This document shows, piece after piece, positions 49,645 to 59,081 of a stretch of DNA of 64,000 nucleotides. Below the pieces are notes generated by a model. It was not told where the DNA came from, did no database searches, and saw only the letters and a program-made list of their open reading frames with translations. The stretch is from Streptomyces pinistramenti (GTDB taxonomy: Bacteria > Actinomycetota > Actinomycetes > Streptomycetales > Streptomycetaceae): assembly GCF_020564935.1 (NCBI RefSeq), contig NZ_JAJCXB010000010.1, positions 111,642 to 175,641 of the forward strand, in the 5' to 3' direction. Position numbers and translations under genes: made by a program. The first letter of the stretch is position 1. The number at the start of each line of letters is the position of its first letter.

Positions 49645-51573
49645 ATGGACATGGAAGTCACCGCCTGGCATTCCCTGCACAGCACAGTGACCGCGCAGCA
49701 GGGCAAGCGCCGCTTCTCCCGCACCACGCTGCGGCGGATCGCGTCCTTCGCCCGTCCGCACCGGCGCAGACTGCTGTGGTTTCTCCTGCTGAGCACGGTG
49801 ACCGCGATGCTCGCGGTGGCCACCCCGCTGCTCGCAGGCCGGGTCGTGGACGTGATCGTGCACGGTGACGCCGCCGGCACCGTGCTCGGCCTGTCCGGTC
49901 TCATCGCCCTGATCGCGGTCGCCGAGGCGGGCCTCGGACTGCTCACCCGCTGGCTGTCGGCGAGCATCGGCGAGGGACTGATCCTGGACCTGCGCACCAC
50001 CGTGTACGACCACGTCCAGCGGATGCCGGTCGCGTTCTTCACCAGGACCCGTACCGGCGCCCTGGTCAGCCGCCTCAACAACGATGTGATGGGCGCCCAG
50101 CGGGCGTTCAGCGACACCCTGTCCGGTGTCGTCAGCAACTTCGTGACGCTGCTGCTCACCCTCGTCGTGATGCTCGGCCTGTCCTGGCAGATCACCCTGA
50201 TCGCGCTGGTCCTGCTGCCGCTGTTCGTGCTGCCCGCCCGCCGGGTCGGCCGCCGGCTGGCCGATCTGCGCCGCGAGGGCGCCGACCACAACGCCGCGAT
50301 GGGCACCCAGATGACCGAGCGGTTCTCCGCGCCGGGCGCCACCCTCGTCAAGCTGATGGGCCGCCCGGCCCGTGAGTCCGCCGAGTTCGCCGCGCGGGCC
50401 GACCGGGTGCGCGACATCGGCGTGCGCTCCGCGATGGTGCAGACGTACTTCGTCACCGCGCTGACCCTGGTCTCCGCGCTGGCCCTGGCCGTCGTCTACG
50501 GACTCGGCGGATTCCTGGCCCTGCGCGGACAGCTCGAACCCGGCGCGATCGTCTCCCTGGCCCTGCTGCTCACCCGGCTCTACGCCCCCCTGACCGCGCT
50601 GTCCGGCGCCCACGTCGAGGTCATGAGCGCCCTGGTCAGCTTCGAGCGGGTCTTCGAGGTCCTGGACCTCAAGCCGCTGATCTCCGAGAAGCCGGACGCC
50701 AGGACGGTGCCCGAAGGCCCGGTGTCGGTCGAGTTCGACTCCGTACGCTTCGGCTACCCGTCGGCCGACAAGGTGTCACTGGCCTCTCTGGAGGAGGTCG
50801 CCACCCTCGACACCCGGGGCGGCGAAGAAGTCCTGCACGACGTGTCCTTCCGCGCCGAACCGGGCCAGATGGTGGCACTCGTCGGCTCGTCGGGCGCCGG
50901 CAAGTCGACCATCGCGCAGCTGCTGCCGCGGCTGTACGACGCCGACGCGGGCGCGGTCCGGCTGTCCGGAGTCGACGTCCGCGATCTGACCGCCGCCTCG
51001 CTCCGCGACGCGCTCGGCATGGTCACCCAGGACGGGCACCTCTTCCACGACTCGATCCGCGAGAACCTGCTGCTCGCCAAGCCGGAGGCGACCGAGGACG
51101 AGCTGTGGAGCGCCCTGCGCCGCGCCCGGCTCGCCGACCTGATCGGCTCGCTGGCCGACGGCCTCGACACCGTCGTCGGCGAACGCGGCTACCGCCTCTC
51201 CGGCGGCGAACGGCAGCGGCTGACCATCGCCCGGCTGCTCCTGGCCCATCCCCGGGTGGTGATCCTGGACGAGGCCACCGCCCACCTGGACAACACCTCC
51301 GAAGCGGCGGTGCAGGAGGCCCTCACCGAAGCGCTGGAGGGACGGACCGCCGTGGTCATCGCCCACCGGCTGTCGACCGTACGGGCCGCCGACCTGATCC
51401 TCGTCGTCGAGGCGGGCAGGATCGTCGAACGCGGCACGCACGACGCGCTGCTGGCGGCCGACGGACGCTACGCCGAGCTGTACCGGACCCAGTTCGCCGA
51501 CGCGCCCGGCAGCGCCGACGCCGTCCCGGAGGCCGGCCCCGAGCCCGCCGGGGAAGCCGCGCTGGTGCGCTGA
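49645..51573 (+). CDS. ABC exporter, fused membrane and ATPase domains
   Basis: A 642-residue half transporter. GGAG lies six bases before the ATG at 49645. Residues about 30-345 hold six membrane spans (first WFLLLSTVTAMLAVATPLL) with the type I exporter loop FFTRTRTGALVSRLNND. The ATPase domain has Walker A GSSGAGKST (about 420), signature LSGGERQR (about 520) and Walker B VVILDEAT (about 540), then a histidine switch (IAHRL). It exports a drug, lipid or peptide; the substrate is unknown. The MerR/SoxR-type promoter in front suggests induction by a toxic or redox-active compound. Confidence 0.92.
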   Translation: MDMEVTAWHSLHSTVTAQQGKRRFSRTTLRRIASFARPHRRRLLWFLLLSTVTAMLAVATPLLAGRVVDVIVHGDAAGTVLGLSGLIALIAVAEAGLGLLTRWLSASIGEGLILDLRTTVYDHVQRMPVAFFTRTRTGALVSRLNNDVMGAQRAFSDTLSGVVSNFVTLLLTLVVMLGLSWQITLIALVLLPLFVLPARRVGRRLADLRREGADHNAAMGTQMTERFSAPGATLVKLMGRPARESAEFAARADRVRDIGVRSAMVQTYFVTALTLVSALALAVVYGLGGFLALRGQLEPGAIVSLALLLTRLYAPLTALSGAHVEVMSALVSFERVFEVLDLKPLISEKPDARTVPEGPVSVEFDSVRFGYPSADKVSLASLEEVATLDTRGGEEVLHDVSFRAEPGQMVALVGSSGAGKSTIAQLLPRLYDADAGAVRLSGVDVRDLTAASLRDALGMVTQDGHLFHDSIRENLLLAKPEATEDELWSALRRARLADLIGSLADGLDTVVGERGYRLSGGERQRLTIARLLLAHPRVVILDEATAHLDNTSEAAVQEALTEALEGRTAVVIAHRLSTVRAADLILVVEAGRIVERGTHDALLAADGRYAELYRTQFADAPGSADAVPEAGPEPAGEAALVR

Positions 51574-51593
51574 CGGACTCCCGGTCCGCACCT

Positions 51594-51635
51594 CCGCCAC
51601 GTAGCGGTGCCGAAACCGGCGCCACTACGTGGCGG
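51594..51635 (+). terminator. Hairpin after the ABC exporter gene
   Basis: A 19-base stem with two mismatches (51594-51612 with 51617-51635) and a 4-base AAAC loop, starting 20 bases after the stop of the ABC exporter gene. Confidence 0.75.
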
Positions 51636-51765
51636 TCCGCCGTCCGCAGCCCGTGCGATCTTTGTCCCTGTCCGCCCCCTGTCGGTCATCGCCCGACGCG
51701 CGCACACTGGCCGTCTGCCGTGAAAATGGGCCGGACCTGCAGGCTCTGCCGAAGGGGGAGGCGGT

Positions 51766-53295
51766 ATGCGCACAACCGGTGCCCGGCGGACGTGGCGGAT
51801 CGGCTCCCGCTGGCGGCGGAGCGCGGCCGCGCTGTGCTGCGGGGCCCTGCCGGCGCTCACCTTCCCCGCGCCGTCCTGGTGGTGGCTCGCCTACTTCGGC
51901 ATCGTCCCCTGGCTGCTGCTGGTCAGGACGGCGCCGACAGCCCGGCGTGCGGCCCTTGAGAGCTGGTTCGGCGGCACGGGCTTCATGCTGGCGGTCCATC
52001 AGTGGCTGCTGCCGAGCCTGCACGTCTTCATCCTCGTCCTGGCCGCCCTGCTGGGTGCCCTGTGGGCCCCGTGGGGACTGCTGGTGCGCGCGCTGCTCGG
52101 CGGCGCCCCGCGGGCGGGCCGCTGCCTGGCCGCGCTGGTCCTGGTGCCGTCCGGCTGGCTGCTGATCGAACTGGTCCGTTCCTGGGAGACGTTGGGCGGC
52201 CCGTGGGGGCTGCTCGGCGCGAGCCAGTGGCAGCTGCCGCCCGCGCTGCGGCTCGCCTCGATCGGCGGGGTGTGGCTGCTGAGCCTGCTGCTCGTGGCGG
52301 TGAACACCGCGCTCACACAGCTGATCGCGCTGCCACGCGCCCGGCTGCCGGCCATCGCGGGCCTGCTGGTCTGCGCGCTGGCCTGCACCGCCGCCTGGTA
52401 CGCCGTCCCGCTCCCCCACAGCGACGGCACGGTACGGGTCGCGGTCGTGCAGCCGGGGCCCGACGGCGGGCCCGAAGGGCGGCTGGCCCGCAGCGCATCG
52501 CTGACCCGCGCCGTGGCGGGCCGGGGCGTGCAGCTCGTCGTCTGGGGCGAGAGCAGCCTCACCCAGGATCCGGCCGACCATCCGCGGCTGGCCGCCCGGC
52601 TGGCCGGGCTGTCCCGCGAGACGGGCGCAGACCTGCTGGTGAACGTCGACGCGCCCCGCGCCGGACAGGCCGGGATCTACAAGAGCGCCGAGCTCGTCGG
52701 TCCGCACGGGCCGACCGGTCAGCGCTACTCGAAGATGCGGCTGGTGCCGTTCGGCGAGGCCATCCCGTTCCGGCCGCTGCTGGGCTGGGCGACCCGGGTC
52801 GGCAGAGCCGCGGCCGTCGACCGCAAGCGCGGCACCCACCAGGTGGTGATGCCGGTCGCCACCGCGAACGGGCTGCGCATCGGGCCGCTGGTGTGCTTCG
52901 AGACGGCGTTCCCCGACATGAGCCGGCATCTGACGGCCGACGGCGCGCAGGTGCTGGTCGCGCAGTCGTCGACCGCGACGTTCCAGGACAGCTGGGCGCC
53001 CGCGCAGCACGCGTCACTGGCCGCGCTGCGGGCCGCGGAAACCTGGCGGCCGATGGTGCACGCCACGCTCACCGGCGTCAGCGCGGTGTACGGCCCGCGC
53101 GGCGAGCCGGTCGGCGGGCGGCTGGGCACCGACCGCAGCGCGGCCGCCGTCTACGACCTGCCGCTCGCCGAGGGCACCAGCCCCTACACCCGGCTCGGCG
53201 ACTGGCCCGTATTCGGAGCGCTCGCGGCGCTCGGCCTGTGGGGCGCGGCCGCCGCGCTGCGCCGCGTCACCCGGCCTGGGCGAGCGCGTCGGTGA
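51766..53295 (+). CDS. lnt: Apolipoprotein N-acyltransferase Lnt
   Basis: A 509-residue membrane enzyme that adds the third acyl chain to the N-terminal Cys of lipoproteins. About 6 membrane spans (residues 15-215) are followed by an exposed nitrilase-like domain (about 225-470) whose triad is visible: Glu in VVWGESS (about 265), Lys in SKMRLVPFGE (about 325) and Cys in VCFETAFPD (about 385). FGE is the conserved loop after Lys. It ends with one more span. The last 29 bases overlap the 3' end of the convergent oxidoreductase gene. Streptomycetes often have two Lnt genes; this could be either. Lipoproteins in this window would be substrates. Confidence 0.9.
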   Translation: MRTTGARRTWRIGSRWRRSAAALCCGALPALTFPAPSWWWLAYFGIVPWLLLVRTAPTARRAALESWFGGTGFMLAVHQWLLPSLHVFILVLAALLGALWAPWGLLVRALLGGAPRAGRCLAALVLVPSGWLLIELVRSWETLGGPWGLLGASQWQLPPALRLASIGGVWLLSLLLVAVNTALTQLIALPRARLPAIAGLLVCALACTAAWYAVPLPHSDGTVRVAVVQPGPDGGPEGRLARSASLTRAVAGRGVQLVVWGESSLTQDPADHPRLAARLAGLSRETGADLLVNVDAPRAGQAGIYKSAELVGPHGPTGQRYSKMRLVPFGEAIPFRPLLGWATRVGRAAAVDRKRGTHQVVMPVATANGLRIGPLVCFETAFPDMSRHLTADGAQVLVAQSSTATFQDSWAPAQHASLAALRAAETWRPMVHATLTGVSAVYGPRGEPVGGRLGTDRSAAAVYDLPLAEGTSPYTRLGDWPVFGALAALGLWGAAAALRRVTRPGRARR

Positions 53296-54172
53296 CGACC
53301 CGTTCGCACAGCTCGTGGGTACGCAGCGCGTCCAGCGCCGAGGGCCGTACGCCGGCCCGGACGTCGTCGAGGAAGGACAGCACGATCTGCTCGATGCCGC
53401 GCTGGCGCGCGACCGGCACCCAGTCGCCGCGCCGCCGCAGCGTCGGCTGCCCCTTGTGGTCGATGACCTCGGCGAGGTTGACGACCTGGCGCCTGGTGTC
53501 CTGACCGGAGACGTCGAGGACCTCCTCGGCCGATCCGCTGAGCCGGTTCATGGTGCCGATGGCGGTGAAGCCGTCACCGGAGAGCGTCAGGACGACGTGC
53601 TCCATCAGCCCGTCCCGGACCCTGGCGCGCACATCGACGTGATCGAACTCGCCGGGGGCCAGGAAACGAAGGGTGTCGACGACGTGAATGAAGTCGTCGA
53701 GGACCAGGGTGCGGGGGTCCTCGGGGAGGCCGACGCGGTTCTTCTGCATCAGGATCAGCTCGCGCGCGTGCTCGCGGCACTGCGCGTACCCGGGGGCGAA
53801 GCGGCGGTTGAAGCCGACGGTCAGGCCGACGCCGCGCTCCTCGGCGAGCCGGACGAGGCGCTCGGATTCCGCGTACTCGTAGGAGATCGGCTTGTCGACG
53901 TAGGTGGGCACCCCGGCGTCGATCAGCCGGTTCACGATCTCCGGGTGGGCGGCGGTCGGCGCGTGCACAAAGGCCGCGTCGAGCCCCGCGTCCAGCAGCG
54001 AATCCAGGTCCGAGTGGCGCTGCCCGCCGGGCAGCCGGTGGGTGTCGCCTACCCGCTGGAGGGTGGCCGGGGTGCGGGTCTGCAGGTGCAGTTCCACGCC
54101 GGGCTGCGCTCCCAGTACGGGCAGGTACGCCTTCTGAGCAATGTCGCCGAGCCCGATGCAGCCGACCTTCAC
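53267..54172 (-). CDS. Gfo/Idh/MocA-family NAD(P)-dependent oxidoreductase
   Basis: A 301-residue soluble enzyme. A GTG start at 54172 follows GGGAGAACGT. The Rossmann fold opens with VGCIGLGDIAQKAYLPVL (about 3-20); the family DKP motif appears as VDKPISYEYAES (about 93-104). The C-terminal half provides the beta-sheet substrate domain with a likely catalytic His near 160-200. Substrate is probably a sugar or cyclitol, but none is implied by the neighbours. The 3' end overlaps the lnt gene tail-to-tail by 29 bases. Confidence 0.88.
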   Translation of the reverse strand: MKVGCIGLGDIAQKAYLPVLGAQPGVELHLQTRTPATLQRVGDTHRLPGGQRHSDLDSLLDAGLDAAFVHAPTAAHPEIVNRLIDAGVPTYVDKPISYEYAESERLVRLAEERGVGLTVGFNRRFAPGYAQCREHARELILMQKNRVGLPEDPRTLVLDDFIHVVDTLRFLAPGEFDHVDVRARVRDGLMEHVVLTLSGDGFTAIGTMNRLSGSAEEVLDVSGQDTRRQVVNLAEVIDHKGQPTLRRRGDWVPVARQRGIEQIVLSFLDDVRAGVRPSALDALRTHELCERVVTDALAQAG

Positions 54173-54361
54173 ACGTTCTCCCGGGGTAGTACCGCGGTCC
54201 GCATGGGTCGCATCGCCGCGTGTGCCGGAAGTTTAGAGCCCTCGTCCGAACACCGGCCGGGCGGCTGCCGGGCACAGGCCCCTACGGGACGGCCGGCCTG
54301 CCCTCCGGCCCGCGATGCCGTCCAGGCCGCACCGTCGCACGCAGCACCTCTTCACCGCGAC

Positions 54362-54375
54362 ACTACACACGTAGT
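54362..54375. promoter_or_regulatory. Short palindrome upstream of a TetR gene
   Basis: ACTAC-ACAC-GTAGT (5-4-5) ends 22 bases before the ATG of the TetR-type gene at 54398, a usual place for an autoregulatory operator. The arms are short. Confidence 0.45.
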
Positions 54376-54397
54376 AACACCGCTAAGCTCAGCCCCC

Positions 54398-54991
54398 ATG
54401 AGCACCCGCACCACCTCCCGCCTCGAACTCATCGCCGACGCGGCCCTGACACTGCTCGCCGAGCGCGGCATGCGCGGCCTGACCCATCGCGCGGTCGACG
54501 AGACCGCCGGCCTCCCCCAGGGCTCCACCTCGAACCTCGCACGGACCCGGGCCGCCCTCCTGGAGGCCGCGGTACGACGGCTGGCGGAACGCGAGGCCGC
54601 CGTGCTCACGCCGCACGAGATGCCGGACACCACCGCACCCGGCCGGCCGTCCCAAGCACTCGCCGACGCACTCACCCTCGCCCTGCACCGCTACCTTTCA
54701 CACCACCGCCCGCTGCTCGTCGCCCGCTACGAACTGGCCCTGGAGGCCACCCGTCGGCCCGAACTGCGGGCGGTCCACGACCGGGCGGGGCGGGCGTTCC
54801 GGGAGCCGCTGGCCGCGATGCTGACGGCGGCCGGTTCGGCCGAGCCCGAGCGGCACGTCCTGAGCCTGGTCGCCTGGTGCGACGGCGTGCTCTTCTCCTG
54901 CACCGCGGGCCAGTTCCACGCGGCCGCACCCACCCGCGAGGAGCTGCACACCTCGTGCACGGAACTGCTGAACTCGATGCTGAACGGCTAG
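54398..54991 (+). CDS. TetR-family transcriptional regulator
   Basis: A 197-residue regulator. The N-terminal HTH is complete: RLELIADAALTLLAERGMRGLTHRAV (about 8-33), recognition helix AGLPQGSTSNLARTRAALL (about 38-56). The start at ATG 54398 opens directly into it; upstream in-frame codons lie in non-coding sequence. The C-terminal ligand domain is helical with a Cys at about 168. It is divergent from the Gfo/Idh oxidoreductase gene, with about 225 bases between, which may be its target. Confidence 0.87.
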   Translation: MSTRTTSRLELIADAALTLLAERGMRGLTHRAVDETAGLPQGSTSNLARTRAALLEAAVRRLAEREAAVLTPHEMPDTTAPGRPSQALADALTLALHRYLSHHRPLLVARYELALEATRRPELRAVHDRAGRAFREPLAAMLTAAGSAEPERHVLSLVAWCDGVLFSCTAGQFHAAAPTREELHTSCTELLNSMLNG

Positions 54992-55154
54992 AGCAGCACC
55001 TCCGGGACGTCCGAGGGGCGAGACGCAACGGCGCGCACCCGCCCCGGGCAGACGGCGCCCCGCCCCCTCCCCCGCCCGCCGCGTCCCCTTCCCGCCCCGC
55101 CGATCACCCCTGCGGGGACTTCCCCTGCGCACATGCGGCCGCGAGAGTGGCGGA

Positions 55155-55649
55155 GTGCACCGTTTGCCCGCAATGACTGTTCTGGCGGTGGTGGTCCTGG
55201 CGACCACCACCGGCTGCATGACCGTCGCGCCCCGCCCTGTTCCCGACGGTCCTCGCCATGCCGCGCCGCCCCCGCCCTCCGTGGAACCGACCGACACCGG
55301 CGTGCCCACACCGGCCGAGGACCGGAACGGGCCGCCGAAACCGAAACCGCCGCAGGACCGCCCCGGAGCGAAGGACCACCGGAAGCCGCCGGCCCACGGC
55401 CCCGGCGCGCGGCACCACGGCCTGCCCGGCGGGGCCACCTCGCAGGGCCACGGACGGTTCGTGCCGGCGCCCGGCGGAAACGGCTCGGAGGACCGGGGCG
55501 GCGCTGCGGCCCGCCCGGCGCCCACCCACGCACCGCGGCTCGGCGGGCTGCCGGCCGGCACCGATCCGTGTGCGCTGGGCCGGGCGTACGGCCACTGGAA
55601 ACAGAGCGGACCTGCGCACCGAATCTGCCGGTTGACCTACGGCGGGTGA
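55155..55649 (+). CDS. Secreted Pro-rich lipoprotein of unknown function
   Basis: 164 residues from GTG 55155. The signal peptide ends in a lipobox (ATTTGC, Cys at about 21). A long disordered Pro/Gly/His-rich region (about 25-130) leads to a small C-terminal segment with two Cys (DPCALGRAYGHWKQSGPAHRIC) that could form a disulfide. This conserved tail is the only structured-looking part. Function unknown; probably a cell-envelope protein. Lnt and the lipoprotein machinery would process it. Confidence 0.7.
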   Translation: MHRLPAMTVLAVVVLATTTGCMTVAPRPVPDGPRHAAPPPPSVEPTDTGVPTPAEDRNGPPKPKPPQDRPGAKDHRKPPAHGPGARHHGLPGGATSQGHGRFVPAPGGNGSEDRGGAAARPAPTHAPRLGGLPAGTDPCALGRAYGHWKQSGPAHRICRLTYGG

Positions 55650-55701
55650 GGCGCCGCCCGGGCCACCCGGGAACGGGGCTGCCCCGGATGAATGGGCAGA
55701 G

Positions 55702-56247
55702 CTACGACGGCCGCCCGGGGGCATCGCCGATGCGGGCCTCCAGGTGGTCGATCTCGGCGCTGAAGCCGCGGCGGTATGCGCCGTCGGTCAGGGCATCGAC
55801 CCACACCCGCGCCCGCAGCAGCTGGGCGCGGGCGTCGGCCGGGCGGTCGAGTGCGACGTAATCGGCCGCAAGGTTGAGGTGCAGCGAAGGGATGAAGGCG
55901 CGCAGGGCGATCACGGGATGGCACGGGCCGCGGCCGTCGGCGACCTGTCCACCGTCCCGCGCGCCCTCGCCCGCTTCGGGCCGCCGGGTGAGGAGGAAAC
56001 CCTCGGCGGCCTCCAACGCCCGTAGGTCCCAGTCGAGTTCGTCCTTCGGGTCGTCCTGGGTGTCGGCCAGGTAGTGCGCGAGGGTGCAGCGGTGGAAGGC
56101 GTCGCCGTGCGGACCGGTCTCGTGCCACAGGGCGTGCAGGCGGTTGCGTGCCTCTTCCCTGTCGCCGGCCCGGTGCAGCATGATCGCCTGGCCGATCCGG
56201 GTCGGCACAGCATCCTCGGACGCCTCCTCCCGCTGCTGCTCCGTCAC
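55702..56247 (-). CDS. Conserved hypothetical TPR-like protein
   Basis: A 181-residue soluble helical protein. A GTG start at 56247 with GGGAG seven bases before it. Helix pairs such as AIMLHRAGDREEARNRLHALWHETG (about 21-45) and NLAADYVALDRPADARAQLLRARVWVDAL (about 125-153) are typical of TPR repeats. It lies about 120 bases downstream of the uracil-DNA glycosylase gene in the same direction. It may be a scaffold; function unknown. Confidence 0.7.
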   Translation of the reverse strand: MTEQQREEASEDAVPTRIGQAIMLHRAGDREEARNRLHALWHETGPHGDAFHRCTLAHYLADTQDDPKDELDWDLRALEAAEGFLLTRRPEAGEGARDGGQVADGRGPCHPVIALRAFIPSLHLNLAADYVALDRPADARAQLLRARVWVDALTDGAYRRGFSAEIDHLEARIGDAPGRPS

Positions 56248-56364
56248 CGCTCACTCCCGCGTCGTCCGCCGCTTCCTGCTCCCCGACGCTAACCGCCGGG
56301 TGGCGCCGCCGCGCGGTGTGCGGGACGGCGCGCGGTGTGCGGGACACCGCGGGACGGGCCCGGC

Positions 56365-57045
56365 TCAGCCGATGTCGGGGATCCGCCAGTCGATCGGGGT
56401 GTGGCCCTGGGCCGCGACCGCTTCGTTGATCTGGGTGAACGGGCGGGAGCCGAAGAACTTCTTCGCCGACAGCGGCGAGGGATGCGCGCCCTGGACCACC
56501 GCGTGCCGCTCCTCGTCGATCAGCGGCAGCTTCTTCTTCGCGTAGTTCCCCCACAGCACGAAGACCGCCGGATCGGGGCGGGCCGCCACGGCACGGATCA
56601 CCGCGTCCGTGACCTTCTCCCAGCCCTTGCCCTTGTGCGAGTTCGCCTCGCCTTCGCGGACGGTGAGTACGGCGTTCAGCAGCAGCACGCCCTGCTGGGC
56701 CCACGGCATCAGGTAGCCGTTGTCCGGCACCGGGTGGCCCAGCTCCTCCTTCATCTCCTTGTAGATGTTGCGCAGCGAGGGCGGGGTCTTGACGCCGGGC
56801 CGCACGGAGAAGCAGAGGCCGTGCCCCTGGCCCGCGCCGTGATACGGGTCCTGGCCGAGGATGAGCACCTTCACCTGGTCGTACGGCGTCGCCTCCAGCG
56901 CCGCGAAGACTTCCTCGCGGGGCGGGTAGACCGGTCCGCCTGCCCGCTCCTGCTCCACGAAGTCGGTCAGCTCCTTGACGTAGGGCTTGTCCAGCTCCTC
57001 GCCGAGGGCGCCGCGCCAGGACTCGGGCAGCATGTCGGTCACCAC
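56365..57045 (-). CDS. ung: Uracil-DNA glycosylase (family 1)
   Basis: A 226-residue DNA repair enzyme. The GTG at 57045 is preceded by GGAGG at a spacing of seven; the next GTG (57042) is possible. Family 1 motifs: GQDPYHG (64-70) with the catalytic Asp, CFSVRPGVKTPPSLRNIYKE, LLLNAVLTVREGEANSHKGKGW, and HPSPLS with the catalytic His. It removes uracil arising from cytosine deamination, a frequent threat in high-GC DNA. Confidence 0.96.
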   Translation of the reverse strand: MVTDMLPESWRGALGEELDKPYVKELTDFVEQERAGGPVYPPREEVFAALEATPYDQVKVLILGQDPYHGAGQGHGLCFSVRPGVKTPPSLRNIYKEMKEELGHPVPDNGYLMPWAQQGVLLLNAVLTVREGEANSHKGKGWEKVTDAVIRAVAARPDPAVFVLWGNYAKKKLPLIDEERHAVVQGAHPSPLSAKKFFGSRPFTQINEAVAAQGHTPIDWRIPDIG

Positions 57046-57117
57046 GTAACAACCTCCGGTGTGCGTTCCGTTCTCGTGCACAGAACTTACCGGCGACCAC
57101 TGACAACGCAGGAACGG

Positions 57118-57232
57118 GTGGGGCGGGGGCCCCCCCGGGCCGCCGCCCCCCCCCCGGCCGGGAGGGCGGGGGGCCCGCGGCACCTTCCCCTCCACCCGGC
57201 CCGGGGGGGCCCCCCCCCCCACCCGCGGCAGG
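57118..57232. repeat. G/C homopolymer-rich block
   Basis: About 115 bases made almost only of G and C runs, including ten C at 57146-57155 and eleven C at 57210-57220 next to seven G. Arms can pair in several ways. It separates the start of the uracil-DNA glycosylase gene from the stop of a short-chain dehydrogenase gene (57252). It may be a set of overlapping hairpins, or a poorly resolved patch of the assembly. Confidence 0.7.
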
Positions 57233-57251
57233 AAGGCCGGGCGCCCGGCTG

Positions 57252-58022
57252 TCAGACCCCGGCGTTGAGGAACAGGCCGCCGTCGATGACCAGCGTCTGC
57301 CCGGTGATCCAGCCGGCGGCGTCGGACAGCAGGAAGGCCGCGGCCCCGCCGATGTCCTCGGGGACGCCGAGCCGTGCCATCGGGTATCCGGCCGCCGCCT
57401 CCTCCTCACGGTTCTCGTAGAGCGCCGCCGCGAACTTGGTCTTGATCACCGCGGGCGCGATGGAGTTGACGCGGACGGCGGGCGCGAATTCGTGCGCGAG
57501 CTGCATCGAGAGGTTGATCAGCGCGGCCTTGCTCATGCCGTAGGCGCCGATGAAGGGCGAGGCGTTGACGCCGGCGATCGAGGCGATGTTGACGATCGCG
57601 CCGCCGTTGTCCTTCTGCCAGGCGTGCCAGGTGCGCTGCGCGAAGCCGAGCGCCGAGATGACGTTGGTCTCGTACACCTTGCGGGCGACGGCCAGGTCGA
57701 GGTCCGCGATCGGGCCGAACACCGGGTTCGTACCTGCGTTGTTGACGAGATAGTCGACGCGGCCGAACGCCTCCATCGTGCGCTCCACGGCGACGGCCTG
57801 GTGGGCCTCGTCGTGCGCCTTGCCCGCTACGCCGATCACCCGGTCGGCGCCGAGCTGCTCGACGGCCTCCTTGAGTGCGTCCTCGTTGCGGCCGGTGATC
57901 ACGACCCGGTCGCCGCGGGCCACCAGTGCCTGGGCGATGCCGTAGCCGATGCCGCGGCTCGCGCCGCTGACCAGCGCCACCTTGCCGGAGAGTGCGGGGA
58001 GCGCGCTGTGCTGCTCGGTCAT
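57252..58022 (-). CDS. Short-chain dehydrogenase/reductase (SDR), FabG-like
   Basis: A 256-residue classical SDR. The ATG at 58022 has CAGGAGAA upstream. Motifs: nucleotide-binding SGASRGIG (about 19-26), NNAG (about 95), catalytic SIAGVNASPFIGAYGMSK with Ser-Tyr-Lys (about 144-161) and a C-terminus typical of FabG. It is the second of two adjacent leftward SDR genes, 28 bases apart from the first. Both may serve one pathway, for example beta-oxidation or polyketide-type metabolism. Confidence 0.9.
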   Translation of the reverse strand: MTEQHSALPALSGKVALVSGASRGIGYGIAQALVARGDRVVITGRNEDALKEAVEQLGADRVIGVAGKAHDEAHQAVAVERTMEAFGRVDYLVNNAGTNPVFGPIADLDLAVARKVYETNVISALGFAQRTWHAWQKDNGGAIVNIASIAGVNASPFIGAYGMSKAALINLSMQLAHEFAPAVRVNSIAPAVIKTKFAAALYENREEEAAAGYPMARLGVPEDIGGAAAFLLSDAAGWITGQTLVIDGGLFLNAGV

Positions 58023-58050
58023 GTGCTGTTCTCCTGGGTGGGTGGGGCGG

Positions 58051-58812
58051 TCAGTTGAGCGGGCCGCCGGCGACGTACATGACCTGGCCGGAGACGAAGC
58101 CCGCCGCCTCACCGGTGAAGAACGCGATGGCGTTCGCGATGTCCTCGGGCCGGCCGACGCGCTGCACCGGGATCTGGGTGGCGGCCGCGGCCTGGAAGTC
58201 CTCGAAGCCCATGCCGACGCGCTCCGCGGTCGCCGCGGTCATGTCGGTGACGATGAAGCCGGGGGCGACGGCATTGGCGGTGACGCCGAACTTGCCCAGC
58301 TCGATGGCGAGGGTCTTGGTGAAGCCCTGCAGACCGGCCTTGGCCGCCGAGTAGTTGACCTGCCCCCGGTTGCCGAGTGCGGAGCTGGAGGACAGGTTGA
58401 CGATCCGGCCGAACTTGGCGTCCACCATGTGCTTCTGGCAGGCCCGCGACATCAGGAACGCGCCGCGCAGGTGCACGTTCATGACCGTGTCCCAGTCGGT
58501 GTCGCTCATCTTGAACAGCAGGTTGTCGCGGAGCACTCCCGCGTTGTTGACGAGCACGGTCGGCGCGCCCAGTTCGGCGGCCACCCGCGCGACCGCCGCC
58601 TCCACCTGCGCCGCGTCGGAGACGTCGGCGCCGACGGCGATGGCCTTGCCGCCGGCCGCGGTGATCGTCTCGACGGTGTCCTTGCAGGCCGTCTCGTCGA
58701 GGTCGAGTACGGCGACGGCGCGGCCTTCGGCGGCCAGGCGGACGGCGGTGGCGGCGCCGATGCCGCGGGCCGCGCCCGTCACGATGGCGACGCGCTGCTC
58801 GGTGGTGGACAT
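58051..58812 (-). CDS. 3-oxoacyl-ACP reductase-like SDR
   Basis: A 253-residue classical SDR. Motifs: TGAARGIG (about 12-19), NNAG (about 89), catalytic SSSSALGNRGQVNYSAAK with Ser-Tyr-Lys (about 141-160), and GFIVTDM. The ATG at 58812 has GGGAGAA upstream. The pattern NVHLRGAFLMSRACQKHM matches FabG4-type acyl-CoA reductases of actinobacteria. First gene of the leftward SDR pair. Confidence 0.9.
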   Translation of the reverse strand: MSTTEQRVAIVTGAARGIGAATAVRLAAEGRAVAVLDLDETACKDTVETITAAGGKAIAVGADVSDAAQVEAAVARVAAELGAPTVLVNNAGVLRDNLLFKMSDTDWDTVMNVHLRGAFLMSRACQKHMVDAKFGRIVNLSSSSALGNRGQVNYSAAKAGLQGFTKTLAIELGKFGVTANAVAPGFIVTDMTAATAERVGMGFEDFQAAAATQIPVQRVGRPEDIANAIAFFTGEAAGFVSGQVMYVAGGPLN

Positions 58813-59081
58813 GCGGGTTCTCCCTACCCTCGAAACCTCGAACGCCGCGACCAGCGGCTGCCGCACCGCCCCCGAAGGTGAGCAACCGCTTAGTCGCTTC
58901 AGCAGGGCTGACGCTAGAAGCCCGGCCACCCGCTGTCAACGCCCACCGCCGCGTCGTTGCCCACCTCACCTGCGCGGGAAGCCGGAAGGTGGCCCGATGC
59001 GCGCGAAGGCAAGCCGAAAACGGCTGAACGGCGCCGTACCGGCCCCGCAGAAACCCCGGTCCGACGCCGTCCAGCCACCCC

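Noticed and set aside
47185..50613. Very long leftward open frame across the metal ATPase and ABC exporter region
   Set aside because: It is antisense to two genes with complete, ordered P-type ATPase and ABC motifs. Its Gln/Gly/Arg/His-rich composition is typical of shadow frames in high-GC DNA.
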